DNA of 64,000 nt from Clostridiaceae bacterium (GCA_012838235.1 DUPQ01000069.1:1-64000), one strand, 5' to 3'; shown: positions 1 through 8,366, numbered from the stretch's first letter. Notes: a model not told the origin generated them from the sequence alone. Program-made: numbers and translations.

Positions 1-970
1 CTCTTGCGTTGGGCAGGGAATCTATACGAACCTGTTTGTCGAAATAATATGTTCCGTCATCAATCTGTTTTCTTACCTGCGCTCTTTCCCATTCGTACCA
101 GTCGGGTATATGGGCAAATTCGGTATTCCCTTCTTTTGCTTCCAGGCGCCCGTATTCGGTCATATACCATCGCTTATTACATTGTTTACAGAATATTTCG
201 GCACCTTCCGAGCCCATCATATATTCCGTATTGCAGTTAGGGCATTGATACAGTACTTTATGAAGACCTTCGGCTCTTTTTTTGTATTTCACTCTTACCT
301 TATTGTCATACTGCCACTTAAAATCATCGTATATGAATTCTTTGTTTATCAATTCATCTATTTCTTCTACACTCATTTTACTGATTTCATCTTTGCTTAT
401 TATGAGTTTGAGGTCGGCTTCGGTACGGTTTCCCCTCTTTTCAAGATTCCAGAACGGAGAGTTTATGTGGTGTCCTTTTGTAATGAGTGTCACAACGGGA
501 ATATTGAGATGCTTGACAAGCTTTGCAAGCGATTGCGGTAAAACGGCATTGGTACCGCATAATGAATATCGTGCTTCGGGGTATAGGGCTATAATCTCGC
601 CTTTTTTGGCTATTCTTATAAGGTGCCTTATAAGTATGGGGTCGTTGGTAAATTTTCTTTTGCATATGCAGCCCACACTGCGCAACAGCCATTCGCGCTT
701 TATGTACCCGTCAATAGCCACCACATAGTTGGCTCTTCTGGGAAATATGGCCGCGGTTGCCACCATGAAATCAAAAAATGCGTTGTGATTGCACAGCATC
801 AGATACGCACCTTTTATACCTTTCACTCCCTGCTTCCTTATTTTCGTCCCCTGAAACCATACTGCGGGAAAACTGATTATCCAGGTTAAAAGTCTCAGAT
901 ACCACCTTATGACACGTATCTCTTTTACCATGTCAAAACGTTGGACATTTTTCAAAGTCATATTATTCAT
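1..970 (-). CDS. 1-acyl-sn-glycerol-3-phosphate acyltransferase-like protein (PlsC family), 3' end cut by window
   Basis: The minus-strand frame is open from an ATG at 970 to the window edge, about 323 codons, so the C-terminus is missing. It has the acyltransferase signature NHNAFFD (NHx4D) about 60 residues in. Further on comes a YPEARYS segment, typical of a clostridial PlsC-like subfamily that would acylate a lysophospholipid or related acceptor at the membrane. Near residue 240 there is a four-cysteine zinc-ribbon pattern (CPNC, then CKQC about 20 residues later), an extra beyond the classical PlsC fold. The upstream GGGG is a weak ribosome site, and a second in-frame ATG lies three codons downstream. 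The exact acceptor cannot be told. Confidence 0.8.
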   Translation of the reverse strand, partial: MNNMTLKNVQRFDMVKEIRVIRWYLRLLTWIISFPAVWFQGTKIRKQGVKGIKGAYLMLCNHNAFFDFMVATAAIFPRRANYVVAIDGYIKREWLLRSVGCICKRKFTNDPILIRHLIRIAKKGEIIALYPEARYSLCGTNAVLPQSLAKLVKHLNIPVVTLITKGHHINSPFWNLEKRGNRTEADLKLIISKDEISKMSVEEIDELINKEFIYDDFKWQYDNKVRVKYKKRAEGLHKVLYQCPNCNTEYMMGSEGAEIFCKQCNKRWYMTEYGRLEAKEGNTEFAHIPDWYEWERAQVRKQIDDGTYYFDKQVRIDSLPNAR

Positions 971-1376
971 TCGGAATACCCCATAAACTTAAAAATACCA
1001 CACACTGCTTGATTATATCTTCTCACGGGGCTATTATCAACTCTAACGATATGCTTAAACAACAAGATTTCAGAATCTCAAGTTGTTTATATACTGATTT
1101 AAAATCCTTCCGGGGTCACAAAACTTCCAATAAACAGAACGCCCCCAAGTGTGCGTGTCCAATCCTGAGATTGTGATAGAGGCCTGGGGGAGAAGTTGCT
1201 TAAATTGTAAGGCAACAGAATATCCCTTGTCAATAAGCACATGGTGCATCAGGAACATATGCAAAAATGAAGAAAAATCATTTCTGAAGCAACTTGCTTC
1301 AGTATTTGTTCCTGAATTTCTGAACCAACCTGGCAGTTGTGACTGCCAAATTGTTATCTCTCGGAAACATAATATG
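971..1376. other. Intergenic stretch with no convincing gene
   Basis: Overlapping open frames exist on both strands (about 1070-1384 minus, 1149-1400 plus). Neither protein resembles a known family, and neither has a clear ribosome site. The stretch lies directly inside an insertion-sequence-like end at 1377-1402, so it may be decayed internal sequence of that element. Confidence 0.4.
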
Positions 1377-1402
1377 CTCCCCAAAAAGGTAACACTTTAA
1401 CC
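1377..1402 (-). repeat. Insertion-sequence-like terminal motif, left copy
   Basis: Read on the minus strand, this contains TTAAAGTGTTACCTTTTTGG. Nearly the same motif occurs on the plus strand at 3871-3894. The pair is inverted, with the copies pointing outwards from the 1.4-3.9 kb segment. It cuts an ORF6N reading frame immediately after a GGRR motif, as expected for an insertion or rearrangement point. The element family could not be assigned because no transposase is recognisable. Confidence 0.45.
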
Positions 1403-1403
1403 T

Positions 1404-1662
1404 TCTGCCACCATAATTAAGCTTCGAACTTGAGATTCCATTTTGGAACCTCAAGTGGTCATATTATTCATTTATTGGTTGAAAAAAATATCTCTCAGGA
1501 AACCGATCAACATTTCGCATCATCGCTTTATTCAAGTTCCCCCTTGGTACTTGATACAGTTCTGCTAAATCACTATCAACCATGACTTACTTACCTCTAA
1601 TGCTATATCATGTCCTGAATTTTTCTATCATCTATAAGCACAGGGGACTTGTCATCAGCCAT
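1404..1662 (-). pseudogene. Broken ORF6N-domain gene, interrupted by the IS-like end
   Basis: Starting at an ATG at 1662, the translation begins MADDKSPVLIDDRKIQDMI and matches the start of the intact ORF6N gene at 1866-2759. It then hits a stop and shifts frame. It continues as a recognisable VDSDLAELYQV and NVDRFPERYFFQ segment, meets another TAA, and ends as RFQNGISSSKLNYGGRR at the IS-like motif. It therefore carries at least two stops and one frameshift and is truncated. Its leader (1663-1715) is nearly identical to that of the truncated copy at 2859-3095, which points to duplication of gene plus promoter. Confidence 0.75.
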
Positions 1663-1865
1663 GTTTGTCTCCTTAGTAAAACAATACTTTCGATAAGTTT
1701 ATAAGTACTTAACCAAGACACATATCTACAGAAGGAAATTTGACATAGGCGAATAGAGATAAAGAACAATGCTCCTCATAATCTTGTAAAACGTAATTTC
1801 TTCGCACCGGAACCTCGAATTAAGTTAGTGCAAGATATTACATGTCTTCTTCCACGACATCCTCA

Positions 1866-2759
1866 CTATTTCACTTTTTTTATTAAGTTATCTTTCAATA
1901 CTTCATCCTCAATTTTTGAAATTCCGAAACTCTTTTTGCCGGCATCTTTGATTGAAGCACCTATATGATATACTTCCAAATCATCTATAATCAAAAATCG
2001 GTCATGAAAATCCTTTCTCGTTTTTACTGTTAAGCCTTGATACTGAGCGTTAAATTTGGAGATATCCTTACTTGTTAAACTTCCATTTCCCGAGCCTGCA
2101 ATAAAAACAGAAACCCCTTGATTTTTCTTACATAGCAGATTTAAAGTATTTGTATCCACGTAATTATCTATCAATATTAGCTTATTTCGAGCTTTTTTTA
2201 TCAGGTCCACAATAAAGCTAAAGGCATCGTAGATTTGTCCGTCATAAAAAATATTCTGCTTCACTTCTGTTTGTGTAGCAATGTAGTTGAAGACTTTTTC
2301 GAGTTTTTGATCCGTTTCAAGTTGCTTTAATTCGACACGATTTAGTCTCTCAAAAATCCCGGCATTACTAACTAAAAAACGGCGCATTTCCACAAAAGCA
2401 TTCATGATTTTTATACTTACTTGAACAGCCACATCACTTCTCAAAACCGCAGATAGCATGGCTATTCCTTGCTCTGTAAAAACATACGGCATATATCTTC
2501 GTCCACCATGCTTACTCCCATCACTTGAGGTCGCAATTTGCGACTTCAAGTTCTCATATTCCTTCTCTGTTAATTGGAACCTGAATCGTTCAGGAAACCT
2601 GTCTATATTTCTTTTGACAGCTTGATTAAAAGCCTTGGTTTGAACTTGATATAGCATTGAAAGGTCACTGTCAACCATGACTTGCTTACCTCTAATGGCA
2701 TATATCATGTCCTGAATTTCTCTGTTTTCTACTATCACAGGTAATTTGTCGTCTGCCAT
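1866..2759 (-). CDS. ORF6N-domain protein with C-terminal PLD-like (HxD) domain
   Basis: The 297-residue protein is the only intact member of the local ORF6N family. ORF6N domains are found in phage and bacterial proteins and are thought to bind DNA. The N-terminal 130 residues carry the typical core ([39 protein letters not shown]). The C-terminal part ends with HDRFLIIDD, resembling a phospholipase D-superfamily catalytic motif with the usual lysine replaced, so nuclease activity is uncertain. The start at 2759 is chosen because GGAGGTAAC lies just upstream. An ATG at 2780 is in frame but lacks such a site. A 29-bp palindrome at 2523-2551 lies inside the coding region. Confidence 0.8.
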   Translation of the reverse strand: MADDKLPVIVENREIQDMIYAIRGKQVMVDSDLSMLYQVQTKAFNQAVKRNIDRFPERFRFQLTEKEYENLKSQIATSSDGSKHGGRRYMPYVFTEQGIAMLSAVLRSDVAVQVSIKIMNAFVEMRRFLVSNAGIFERLNRVELKQLETDQKLEKVFNYIATQTEVKQNIFYDGQIYDAFSFIVDLIKKARNKLILIDNYVDTNTLNLLCKKNQGVSVFIAGSGNGSLTSKDISKFNAQYQGLTVKTRKDFHDRFLIIDDLEVYHIGASIKDAGKKSFGISKIEDEVLKDNLIKKVK

Positions 2760-2858
2760 AGTTACCTCCGGATTCTCCATAACCGGTCGCTAATTGCGAC
2801 CACTTCATGTTTTTTCATGTTTGATATCGCTATTTATTTCATCAAATAATATACACCT

Positions 2859-3095
2859 CTAAAAGTATATATCATAAGATTGCATGGCTATTCCTTGCTC
2901 TGTAAAAACATAAGGACTTCTAGTAGAATGTTTTAGTGTTTCGAACCGGTCACAATTTGTGACCAGTTCTGTTTTTTCTTCATCATCTAATTGAAATCTA
3001 AATTCTATAGGAAAACGATCTATATTCCTCTTAACGGCTTGATTAAGAACCTTCGTTTCAACATGATAAACCTCAGCCAAATCTCTATCTGCCAT
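2859..3095 (-). pseudogene. Truncated ORF6N-domain gene
   Basis: This 78-codon frame has a good ribosome site (GGAGGCAAAC). It starts [15 protein letters not shown], so the first 25 or so residues of a normal ORF6N domain are missing, as if a deletion joined the first ATG to the internal VMVDSDLA position. It ends abruptly after [10 protein letters not shown] with unrelated codons. The internal VTNCDRF segment is encoded by the palindrome at 2944-2968. The fragment could be expressed but lacks half of the usual protein. Confidence 0.7.
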
Positions 3096-3225
3096 GTTTG
3101 CCTCCTTAGCAAAACAATACTTTCGGTAAATTTATAAGGTTTTCGACTTGCATTCCTACCTCGTATTTTTATTTCCGTTTTACACTTTCATCAAGGTCTA
3201 CTTCATCTAACATCTTCGGTACCTC

Positions 3226-3629
3226 TTACATAATGGGTGTAAAATCTTTATAACTGTCCGGCAATGTTTCCGAAAAATTATTAACCAATGCGCCTTTGCG
3301 ATTGTATAAATCTTCTTTCAGCCTTGTTCTCAGCAATCGCCTGCTCCAATATCCCGATGCACATTCACGGATATAGAAGAGTCGTTCATTTAACTCTTTT
3401 GTGTTACGTAGAATTTCCATATGATGCGAAAAACCAATCTCAATAAATGCTTCTCTATCGGAAAATCTTCGAAATTTACCAATCTTTTTTGTAAAACAGA
3501 CAACTCAGTATCATTCATCTGTTTCAAATCGGTAGCCATGGTTACCGATTTGTCTTCCGGAAGATATTCTGCTCTTGTTTGCAGATACGGCTGCCAAATA
3601 TTTTTATCCATTCTCTGCCACCTCGACAA
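3226..3629 (-). pseudogene. Decayed DUF1016 (YhcG-like nuclease) N-terminal fragment
   Basis: Two overlapping frames together read MATDLKQMNDTELSVLQKRL, then after a shift near 3425 MEILRNTKELNERLFYIREC, SGYWSRRLLRTRLKEDLY and NFSETLPD. The order and wording recall the N-terminal DUF1016 domain of YhcG-type PDDEXK proteins, in which an RxFYIE segment, an SGWSVRxL helix and an xTLP motif follow one another. The C-terminal nuclease domain is absent. The full-length protein at 51370-52428 belongs to the same superfamily. The assignment rests on motif resemblance only. Confidence 0.5.
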
Positions 3630-3840
3630 CTTTTTTATTATTTTTCCCGTAATTTTACAATATACATTGGTCCTGCAAATTTATAAAATTGTATGAATAG
3701 ATATTAAAACCATAAAGCTGTATTTCTGCTTACCTATCTATTTGAATTTTACTTTGCCGCATAGCGCAAGTCCATGCTAACATATCGCATATTTTGTCAT
3801 ATATTGAAAATAACCAATTGTCTTTATCGTTAAGACAGAT

Positions 3841-3894
3841 AAAAGTGTTACCCTTTAGGGGTGCAGTGAGATTAAAGTGTTACCTTTTTTGGAG
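3841..3894 (+). repeat. Insertion-sequence-like terminal motif, right copy with two GTGTTACC units
   Basis: AAGTGTTACC occurs twice, about 34 bp apart, first followed by CTTTAGGGG and then by TTTTTTGGAG. The second unit matches the motif at 1377-1402 in inverted orientation. Several repeated end motifs are known in some IS families such as IS21. No transposase gene accompanies them here. Confidence 0.45.
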
Positions 3895-3904
3895 CGGATC
3901 ACTT

Positions 3905-4040
3905 AACCCGGATTCAGATTTTGAAGTGACATTTTGGCACCTCAAAACCATGTTTGCCATCCTCACTTGAGGTCACAAAATGTGACCTCAAGTTTTCATA
4001 CTCCTCTTCCGTCAATTAAAATCTAAAGACTACACACAGA
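3905..4040 (-). pseudogene. ORF6N gene fragment
   Basis: The minus strand reads LTEEEYENLRSHFVTSSEDG, which matches the middle of the intact ORF6N protein (LTEKEYENLKSQIATSSDG). It then runs into a second copy of the same palindromic region (LRCQNVTSK in another frame) and is cut by the IS-like motif. Both ends of the gene are missing. The fragment contains the 29-bp palindrome at 3965-3993. Confidence 0.6.
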
Positions 4041-4107
4041 AAGTCCATGCTAACATATCGAATATTGTGTCATATATTTAAAATGTTCAATCGCCTTTAT
4101 ACCGTTG

Positions 4108-5952
4108 CTACACCTTCTTCTTAAGCAACCTCATGGCATTGAGCACGGCAAGAAACGACACGCCCACATCGGCAAATACCGCTATCCACAATGAGGCCAA
4201 TCCCGCTGCTCCCGCTATAAGTACAATGAGTTTGACCGATATTGCAAAAACCATATTCTGTTTTGCTATTCTCATTGTTTTTTTTGAAAGACGTATCAGC
4301 AGCGGTACTTTGGAAGGCTTGTCGTCCATTATAACCACATCGGAAGCTTCTATTGCAGCCTGAGAGCCGGATAACCCCATGGATATGCCTATGTCGGCTT
4401 GGGCCAGCACCGGTGCGTCATTAATGCCGTCTCCTACAAAGACCACTGCTCCTTTATCTTTAGGCTTGTTATTAACATATTCCGCCTTCTGATGAGGAAG
4501 AAGCGAGTGAGCCACATTCTCTATTCCCGCCTTATCCGCTATATGGTATGCGGCCGACTTATTGTCTCCCGTCAGCATGGATATATCGGTAATTCCCATG
4601 CCTTTAAGTTCCTCTACGGTTCGTGCGGCATCCTTTTTTATCTCGTCGGAAATAACTATATGCCCCATATACTCGTCGTCAACAGCCACATGCACTATAG
4701 TTCCCGCAAGATTGCACCTGTGCCATTCAACACCGTCCGCTTCCATAAGATTTTCATTGCCTACGCTTACTTTCCTGCCGTCAATTACCGCTTTTATCCC
4801 CTGCCCCGCTATTTCCTTTATCTCACTTATACGACCGTTTTCTATTTGTTTCGCGTATTCCGCCTTAAGCGACTTGGAGATGGGATGGTCGGAGTAACTT
4901 TCCGCCGTAGCGGCAATATCTAAAAGTTGTTGTGAATTGAGTTTCTCCGGATGAATTGCCGTCACTTTGAATATACCTTTTGTAAGAGTACCGGTCTTGT
5001 CGAATATAACGGAGTTTGTGCTTGCCAGCGCTTCCAAGCAGTTTCCGCCTTTTACCAGAATACCGTTTTTTGAGGCTGACCCCAATGCGGAAAAGAAACT
5101 CAAAGGCACCGATAAAACCAAAGCACAGGGACAGGATACCACCAAAAACACCAGTGCTCTGTATATCCAATCGGTTAACCGTTGTCTAAAAAGAAGCGGC
5201 GGAATAATTGCAAGCAGAACTGCACATATAACTACAACCGGTGTATAGAAACGGGAAAATCGCGTGATTATCCTTTCGGTCTTGGCTTTTCTTGATGAAG
5301 CATTCTCCACAAGGTCCAAAATGCCTGCTACTGTCGATTGATTGTACGGTTTTTCCACCTGAAGTTTAAGCATACCGAATGTATTAATACTTCCGCTTAA
5401 AACGGTATCATCCGGGTTTATATCCGCAGGCAGCGACTCGCCGGTGAGAGAAGACATATCCAGAGCCGAGTGCCCTTCAATGACAATACCGTCCAGCGGC
5501 ACTCTTTCACCCGGCTTGACCACTATTATATCCCCTGCTTTCACTGTCTCGGGCTGCACCGTTATGATACCTTCGTTTGTGATAAGATTTGCATGCTCCG
5601 GACGTATTTCCATCAGATCGGATATGGATTTTCTGGACTTTTCCACAGCATATTCCTGGAAAAATTCTCCTATCTCATAGAAAAGCATAACTGCTACCGC
5701 TTCGGGGTATTGTTTTATTACAAGTGCTCCTATTGTGGCAATAGTCATCAGGAAATTCTCGTCAAAAATATCTCCCCTTATTATATTTTTTACGGATTTT
5801 ATGAGTATTTCATAACCTATCACCAGATAGGAAAGTATGTATAGTATAAGAGATATTACCATGTTTTGTATTAGCAATGCCGGTATGAGAAGAGCAACCG
5901 AAATACCCATCCTTATCAATGTTGTTTTCTGCTTTTTATTAAGCTTTTTCAT
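4108..5952 (-). CDS. Heavy-metal-translocating P1B-type ATPase (Zn/Cd/Co-type)
   Basis: The 614-residue protein is an ATP-driven metal exporter of the inner membrane. It shows TGES (about 170), the transmembrane metal site SCPC (about 273-276), the phosphorylation motif DKTGTLT (about 318), an HP pair in SDHPIS, and GDGINDAP near residue 520. At least six hydrophobic segments are visible. No N-terminal metal-binding domain is present; it is encoded as the separate upstream gene, whose stop codon overlaps this ATG. The SCPC motif and the ArsR/SmtB regulator fit export of Zn, Cd, Co or Pb rather than Cu. The exact metal cannot be read from the sequence. Confidence 0.93.
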   Translation of the reverse strand: MKKLNKKQKTTLIRMGISVALLIPALLIQNMVISLILYILSYLVIGYEILIKSVKNIIRGDIFDENFLMTIATIGALVIKQYPEAVAVMLFYEIGEFFQEYAVEKSRKSISDLMEIRPEHANLITNEGIITVQPETVKAGDIIVVKPGERVPLDGIVIEGHSALDMSSLTGESLPADINPDDTVLSGSINTFGMLKLQVEKPYNQSTVAGILDLVENASSRKAKTERIITRFSRFYTPVVVICAVLLAIIPPLLFRQRLTDWIYRALVFLVVSCPCALVLSVPLSFFSALGSASKNGILVKGGNCLEALASTNSVIFDKTGTLTKGIFKVTAIHPEKLNSQQLLDIAATAESYSDHPISKSLKAEYAKQIENGRISEIKEIAGQGIKAVIDGRKVSVGNENLMEADGVEWHRCNLAGTIVHVAVDDEYMGHIVISDEIKKDAARTVEELKGMGITDISMLTGDNKSAAYHIADKAGIENVAHSLLPHQKAEYVNNKPKDKGAVVFVGDGINDAPVLAQADIGISMGLSGSQAAIEASDVVIMDDKPSKVPLLIRLSKKTMRIAKQNMVFAISVKLIVLIAGAAGLASLWIAVFADVGVSFLAVLNAMRLLKKKV

Positions 5953-6155
5953 TCTATCTCGAAAGTACCCGCATGTTTTTTTAATATTTTCTCACACTCG
6001 CAAAAAATCTCTTCGCTATCTGTTTCTATTGCGGCTTTTTTAGTGAAGAAGTTTAAGTTTACCTGCTTTACGCCGGTTAATTTGGATATTTTTCTCTCTA
6101 TTTTATCTGCACATGCCGCACAGTCAAGATTGTTTAATTTGTATGTCCTCTTCAT
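5949..6155 (-). CDS. Free-standing heavy-metal-associated (HMA) domain protein
   Basis: This 68-residue protein is a single HMA fold. It begins MKRTYKLNNLDCAACADKIE, where CAAC is the metal-binding CxxC pair, and continues VKQVNLNFFTKKAAI. Such domains normally form the N-terminus of P1B ATPases and deliver or sense metal. Here the domain is a separate polypeptide, translationally coupled (ATGA overlap) to an ATPase that lacks its own. It probably acts as that pump's regulatory domain or chaperone. Confidence 0.9.
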   Translation of the reverse strand: MKRTYKLNNLDCAACADKIERKISKLTGVKQVNLNFFTKKAAIETDSEEIFCECEKILKKHAGTFEIE

Positions 6156-6158
6156 GGT

Positions 6159-6515
6159 TCACTCCTCTATATGTTCTTTCCCCTGTTGCAGTATTGTTCT
6201 GACATGGTCGTCGGCAAGCGAGTAGAAAGTGGCTTTCCCTTCTTTTCTGTATTTAACCAGTTTGTTTGCTCTCAATGTCTTTAACTGATGCGAAATAGCC
6301 GATTGTGTCATCCGAGTCAGGCTTGCTATATCGCATACACACATTTCGGCGACCGATAATGCGTATAAAATCTTTATCCTTGTCTTGTCACCGAACACCT
6401 TGAAAAGATCGGAAAGGTTATACAGTTTATCTTCACTCGGAATGCTCTTTAATACTTCCTTTACTTCTTCCTCAGTCATGTTTATGTATTCACAGATATC
6501 AATTTGTTCTTTCAT
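6159..6515 (-). CDS. ArsR/SmtB-family metal-responsive repressor
   Basis: This 118-residue winged-helix repressor is first in the metal-efflux operon. The recognition region is MTQSAISHQLKTLRANKLV. It holds two potential metal sites. The first is the alpha3N type: Cys8 in DICEYI plus the MCVCD pair, as in CadC. The second is the alpha5 type: DDH with a second His 11 residues later and a nearby Glu, as in SmtB. Metal binding would release the operator just upstream and induce export. Having both sites fits a Cd/Pb/Zn sensor. The next gene starts 3 bp after its stop. Confidence 0.92.
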   Translation of the reverse strand: MKEQIDICEYINMTEEEVKEVLKSIPSEDKLYNLSDLFKVFGDKTRIKILYALSVAEMCVCDIASLTRMTQSAISHQLKTLRANKLVKYRKEGKATFYSLADDHVRTILQQGKEHIEE

Positions 6516-6532
6516 TTTATCCGCCTTTCATA

Positions 6533-6580
6533 TGAACAGTTGTTCATGCATAAGTATATACATTCCCTTGTTTTTGTCAA
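6533..6580 (-). promoter_or_regulatory. Promoter and ArsR-type operator of the metal-efflux operon
   Basis: On the minus strand a TTGACA (6575-6580) and TATACT (6553-6558) are 16 bp apart. Just downstream is the inverted repeat TGAACA-GT-TGTTCA (6533-6546), the kind of site bound by ArsR/SmtB repressors. It lies around the transcription start, so a bound repressor would block initiation. Confidence 0.85.
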
Positions 6581-6583
6581 CAG

Positions 6584-6608
6584 AAAAAAAGAGAGTTAAA
6601 TAACTCTC
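6584..6608 (-). terminator. Intrinsic terminator after the diguanylate cyclase gene
   Basis: GAGAGTTA and TAACTCTC form a perfect 8-bp stem with a 2-base loop. On the minus strand it is followed by seven T residues. Confidence 0.85.
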
Positions 6609-6636
6609 CCTCTTTACGGTATGTAATGTAATACAG

Positions 6637-8109
6637 TTACAGTATTATTTTCCTTTTCTGTTCTTCTTTCATATGATACATAGCAAAATCCGCACGCTTT
6701 GCGGTATCATACGCCGACTGATCGGTTTTCTGATTAAATCTTGCAACCCCGTAAGCGACGGAGAACGTATAGGAAAGTTTTTTGTTCCATCCTTGTACCA
6801 GTTTCTCAAATACCTTACATTCTTTCTGAAGATTATCATCTGCTTTTGTCAGAACGGCAAACTCATCTCCTCCTATCCTGAAACACTCTCCTTTATTGGA
6901 AAAAGCTTCTTTTATGCATTCCGCACACTTTTTTAATGCACTGTCTCCGACCACATGTCCGAAGTTATCATTTATATACTTCAGATAGTTCAAATCAAAA
7001 AGTACCGCAGTCAGAGGTTGATTAGGTTCATGAGACTGCAGAAACTGTTCGTATTTATTCCTGTTACCCAGATTTGTCAGCATGTCCACACTTGCCAGCT
7101 GTTCATAATATTCCGCCTGTTTCAATTCCAACAGATTATCGTAATAACTCTTTATGGCGTTAATTATTATCACAACCAAAAATGCAACAACCGCAATACG
7201 TAACGCGAAGGATGTCTGTGTCATATTGGAGTAATAGTAAAGAATCATCTCAAGAAGACCGCCTGCAGATACCAGCGCCAGAGGTACAATGAACATGCGA
7301 AGATCCTTGTTTTTCTCAATACGCAACTCTACATGTACGACATATACCGCGACAATCATATTCAAAGCCATAAGCGAATGAGTAAGAAGCACCAGCTGGA
7401 ACATATCCACAAGACCGAATACCTGAAGCAGTAAGTTTAAAACCAATGTTGCGGCATAGGCATAAGCAAAGTATAACATATACTTTCTTTTTTCATTTTT
7501 GGAAACATCATATATGTATAAATTCAAAGGAACGGGAAACAGTACCAGACTTATGAGGTCGGCAAAATACATTATCTGCGGATATCCGAACATAAGCTGG
7601 CAGGAATCGCTTTGGAAAAACAACCAAATCGATACCAGGAATATGAAACTGCTTATATATAGAAAGGATTTTGACAGTGCATACTTCTTGTTCTTTGTAA
7701 CGAAATACAAAATCATTATAGTCAATCCGCCCAACAGCACAACGGTCAGACTGAACAACGAATACATGGATTTATTCTGGTAGTATGCTATACATTCACC
7801 TTTTGTACCGTACTGTATATCAGGCAGGAAACCGTGGTAATTGGAGTAAGGACTCTGGAAATCGAAAACAATCTCTTTATTGCTGCTCATAGCCGGAAGT
7901 TCCACCAGGTGATAGGAAGTTCCGGGAGATTTCAGAAAAGAAACGGCATTTTCTTCATATCCGAAAGAATAGACCATTTTTTCGTTAATATATATTTTAA
8001 AACGCAAATGACTGGTCTTGAACAACAGAGTCTGCGGCATGACGAAATCAATATTAAGTATTACTTTTGCTTTGTATTCACACGGATTGATTCCGTTCGA
8101 CACTCTCAT
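6637..8109 (-). CDS. Membrane-bound GGDEF diguanylate cyclase (main open frame)
   Basis: The 490-residue frame has an N-terminal extracellular-looking beta domain of about 110 residues, about seven hydrophobic helices (about 115-330, like 7TM sensor modules) and a C-terminal GGDEF domain (about 335-490). RIGGDEFAV is intact near residue 412, so synthesis of c-di-GMP is expected. No RxxD inhibitory site is obvious just before it. The true start is probably upstream: the frame continues to a GTG at 8238 with a good ribosome site and a signal-anchor helix, but is broken by one TAG. If the TAG is real and not read through, only a version without the first helix could be made, and the ATG at 8109 has no good ribosome site. 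Confidence 0.85.
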   Translation of the reverse strand: MRVSNGINPCEYKAKVILNIDFVMPQTLLFKTSHLRFKIYINEKMVYSFGYEENAVSFLKSPGTSYHLVELPAMSSNKEIVFDFQSPYSNYHGFLPDIQYGTKGECIAYYQNKSMYSLFSLTVVLLGGLTIMILYFVTKNKKYALSKSFLYISSFIFLVSIWLFFQSDSCQLMFGYPQIMYFADLISLVLFPVPLNLYIYDVSKNEKRKYMLYFAYAYAATLVLNLLLQVFGLVDMFQLVLLTHSLMALNMIVAVYVVHVELRIEKNKDLRMFIVPLALVSAGGLLEMILYYYSNMTQTSFALRIAVVAFLVVIIINAIKSYYDNLLELKQAEYYEQLASVDMLTNLGNRNKYEQFLQSHEPNQPLTAVLFDLNYLKYINDNFGHVVGDSALKKCAECIKEAFSNKGECFRIGGDEFAVLTKADDNLQKECKVFEKLVQGWNKKLSYTFSVAYGVARFNQKTDQSAYDTAKRADFAMYHMKEEQKRKIIL

Positions 8110-8238
8110 TTCCTGAAAGGGCTTGAGAGCATCACTCTAAATAATTATATTGGAATGGTCAAATTCTATCGCCATTCCTATTACAAATATTGTAGCTAAT
8201 ATAATGACAATGATTAATGCTCTTGAATAATATTTCAC
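8110..8238 (-). other. N-terminal coding part of the diguanylate cyclase, separated by in-frame TAG
   Basis: GTG at 8236-8238 is preceded by GGAAGG at proper spacing. It opens KYYSRALIIVIILATIFVIG, a typical signal-anchor helix. After 33 codons comes TAG (8137-8139), and the frame then continues without a break into the main protein. A single TGG-to-TAG change would explain it. Confidence 0.75.
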
Positions 8239-8278
8239 GTCATACCTTCCAATAAAAAAACTATCAAGGTTATAAAAC

Positions 8279-8307
8279 AGTATATAATTGATACTTCGTA
8301 TTGTAAA
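8279..8307 (-). promoter_or_regulatory. Promoter for the diguanylate cyclase gene
   Basis: TTTACA (8302-8307) and TATACT (8279-8284) are 17 bp apart on the minus strand, about 40 bp upstream of the GTG at 8238. This supports 8238 as the original start. Confidence 0.75.
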
Positions 8308-8366
8308 CACTTTTTTTAAAAATGTTAGATATTTAACACAAAAAACCCATTATTTCTTACTTTTAA

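Larger units (their letters stand above)
3770..4099. repeat. Pair of about 57-bp direct repeats (3770-3826 and 4043-4099)
   Basis: Both copies begin AGTCCATGCTAACATATCG and continue with a similar AT-rich stretch through TGTCATATAT to CTTTATA. They bracket the right IS-like motif and an ORF6N fragment, so the segment between them was probably inserted or duplicated. The second copy lies directly after the end of the metal ATPase gene and may be its original downstream sequence. Confidence 0.6.

Noticed and set aside
1070-1400. Opposing open frames on both strands as possible genes
   Set aside because: No ribosome site, no recognisable domain and location directly inside an IS-like end; open frames of 80-100 codons arise by chance here.
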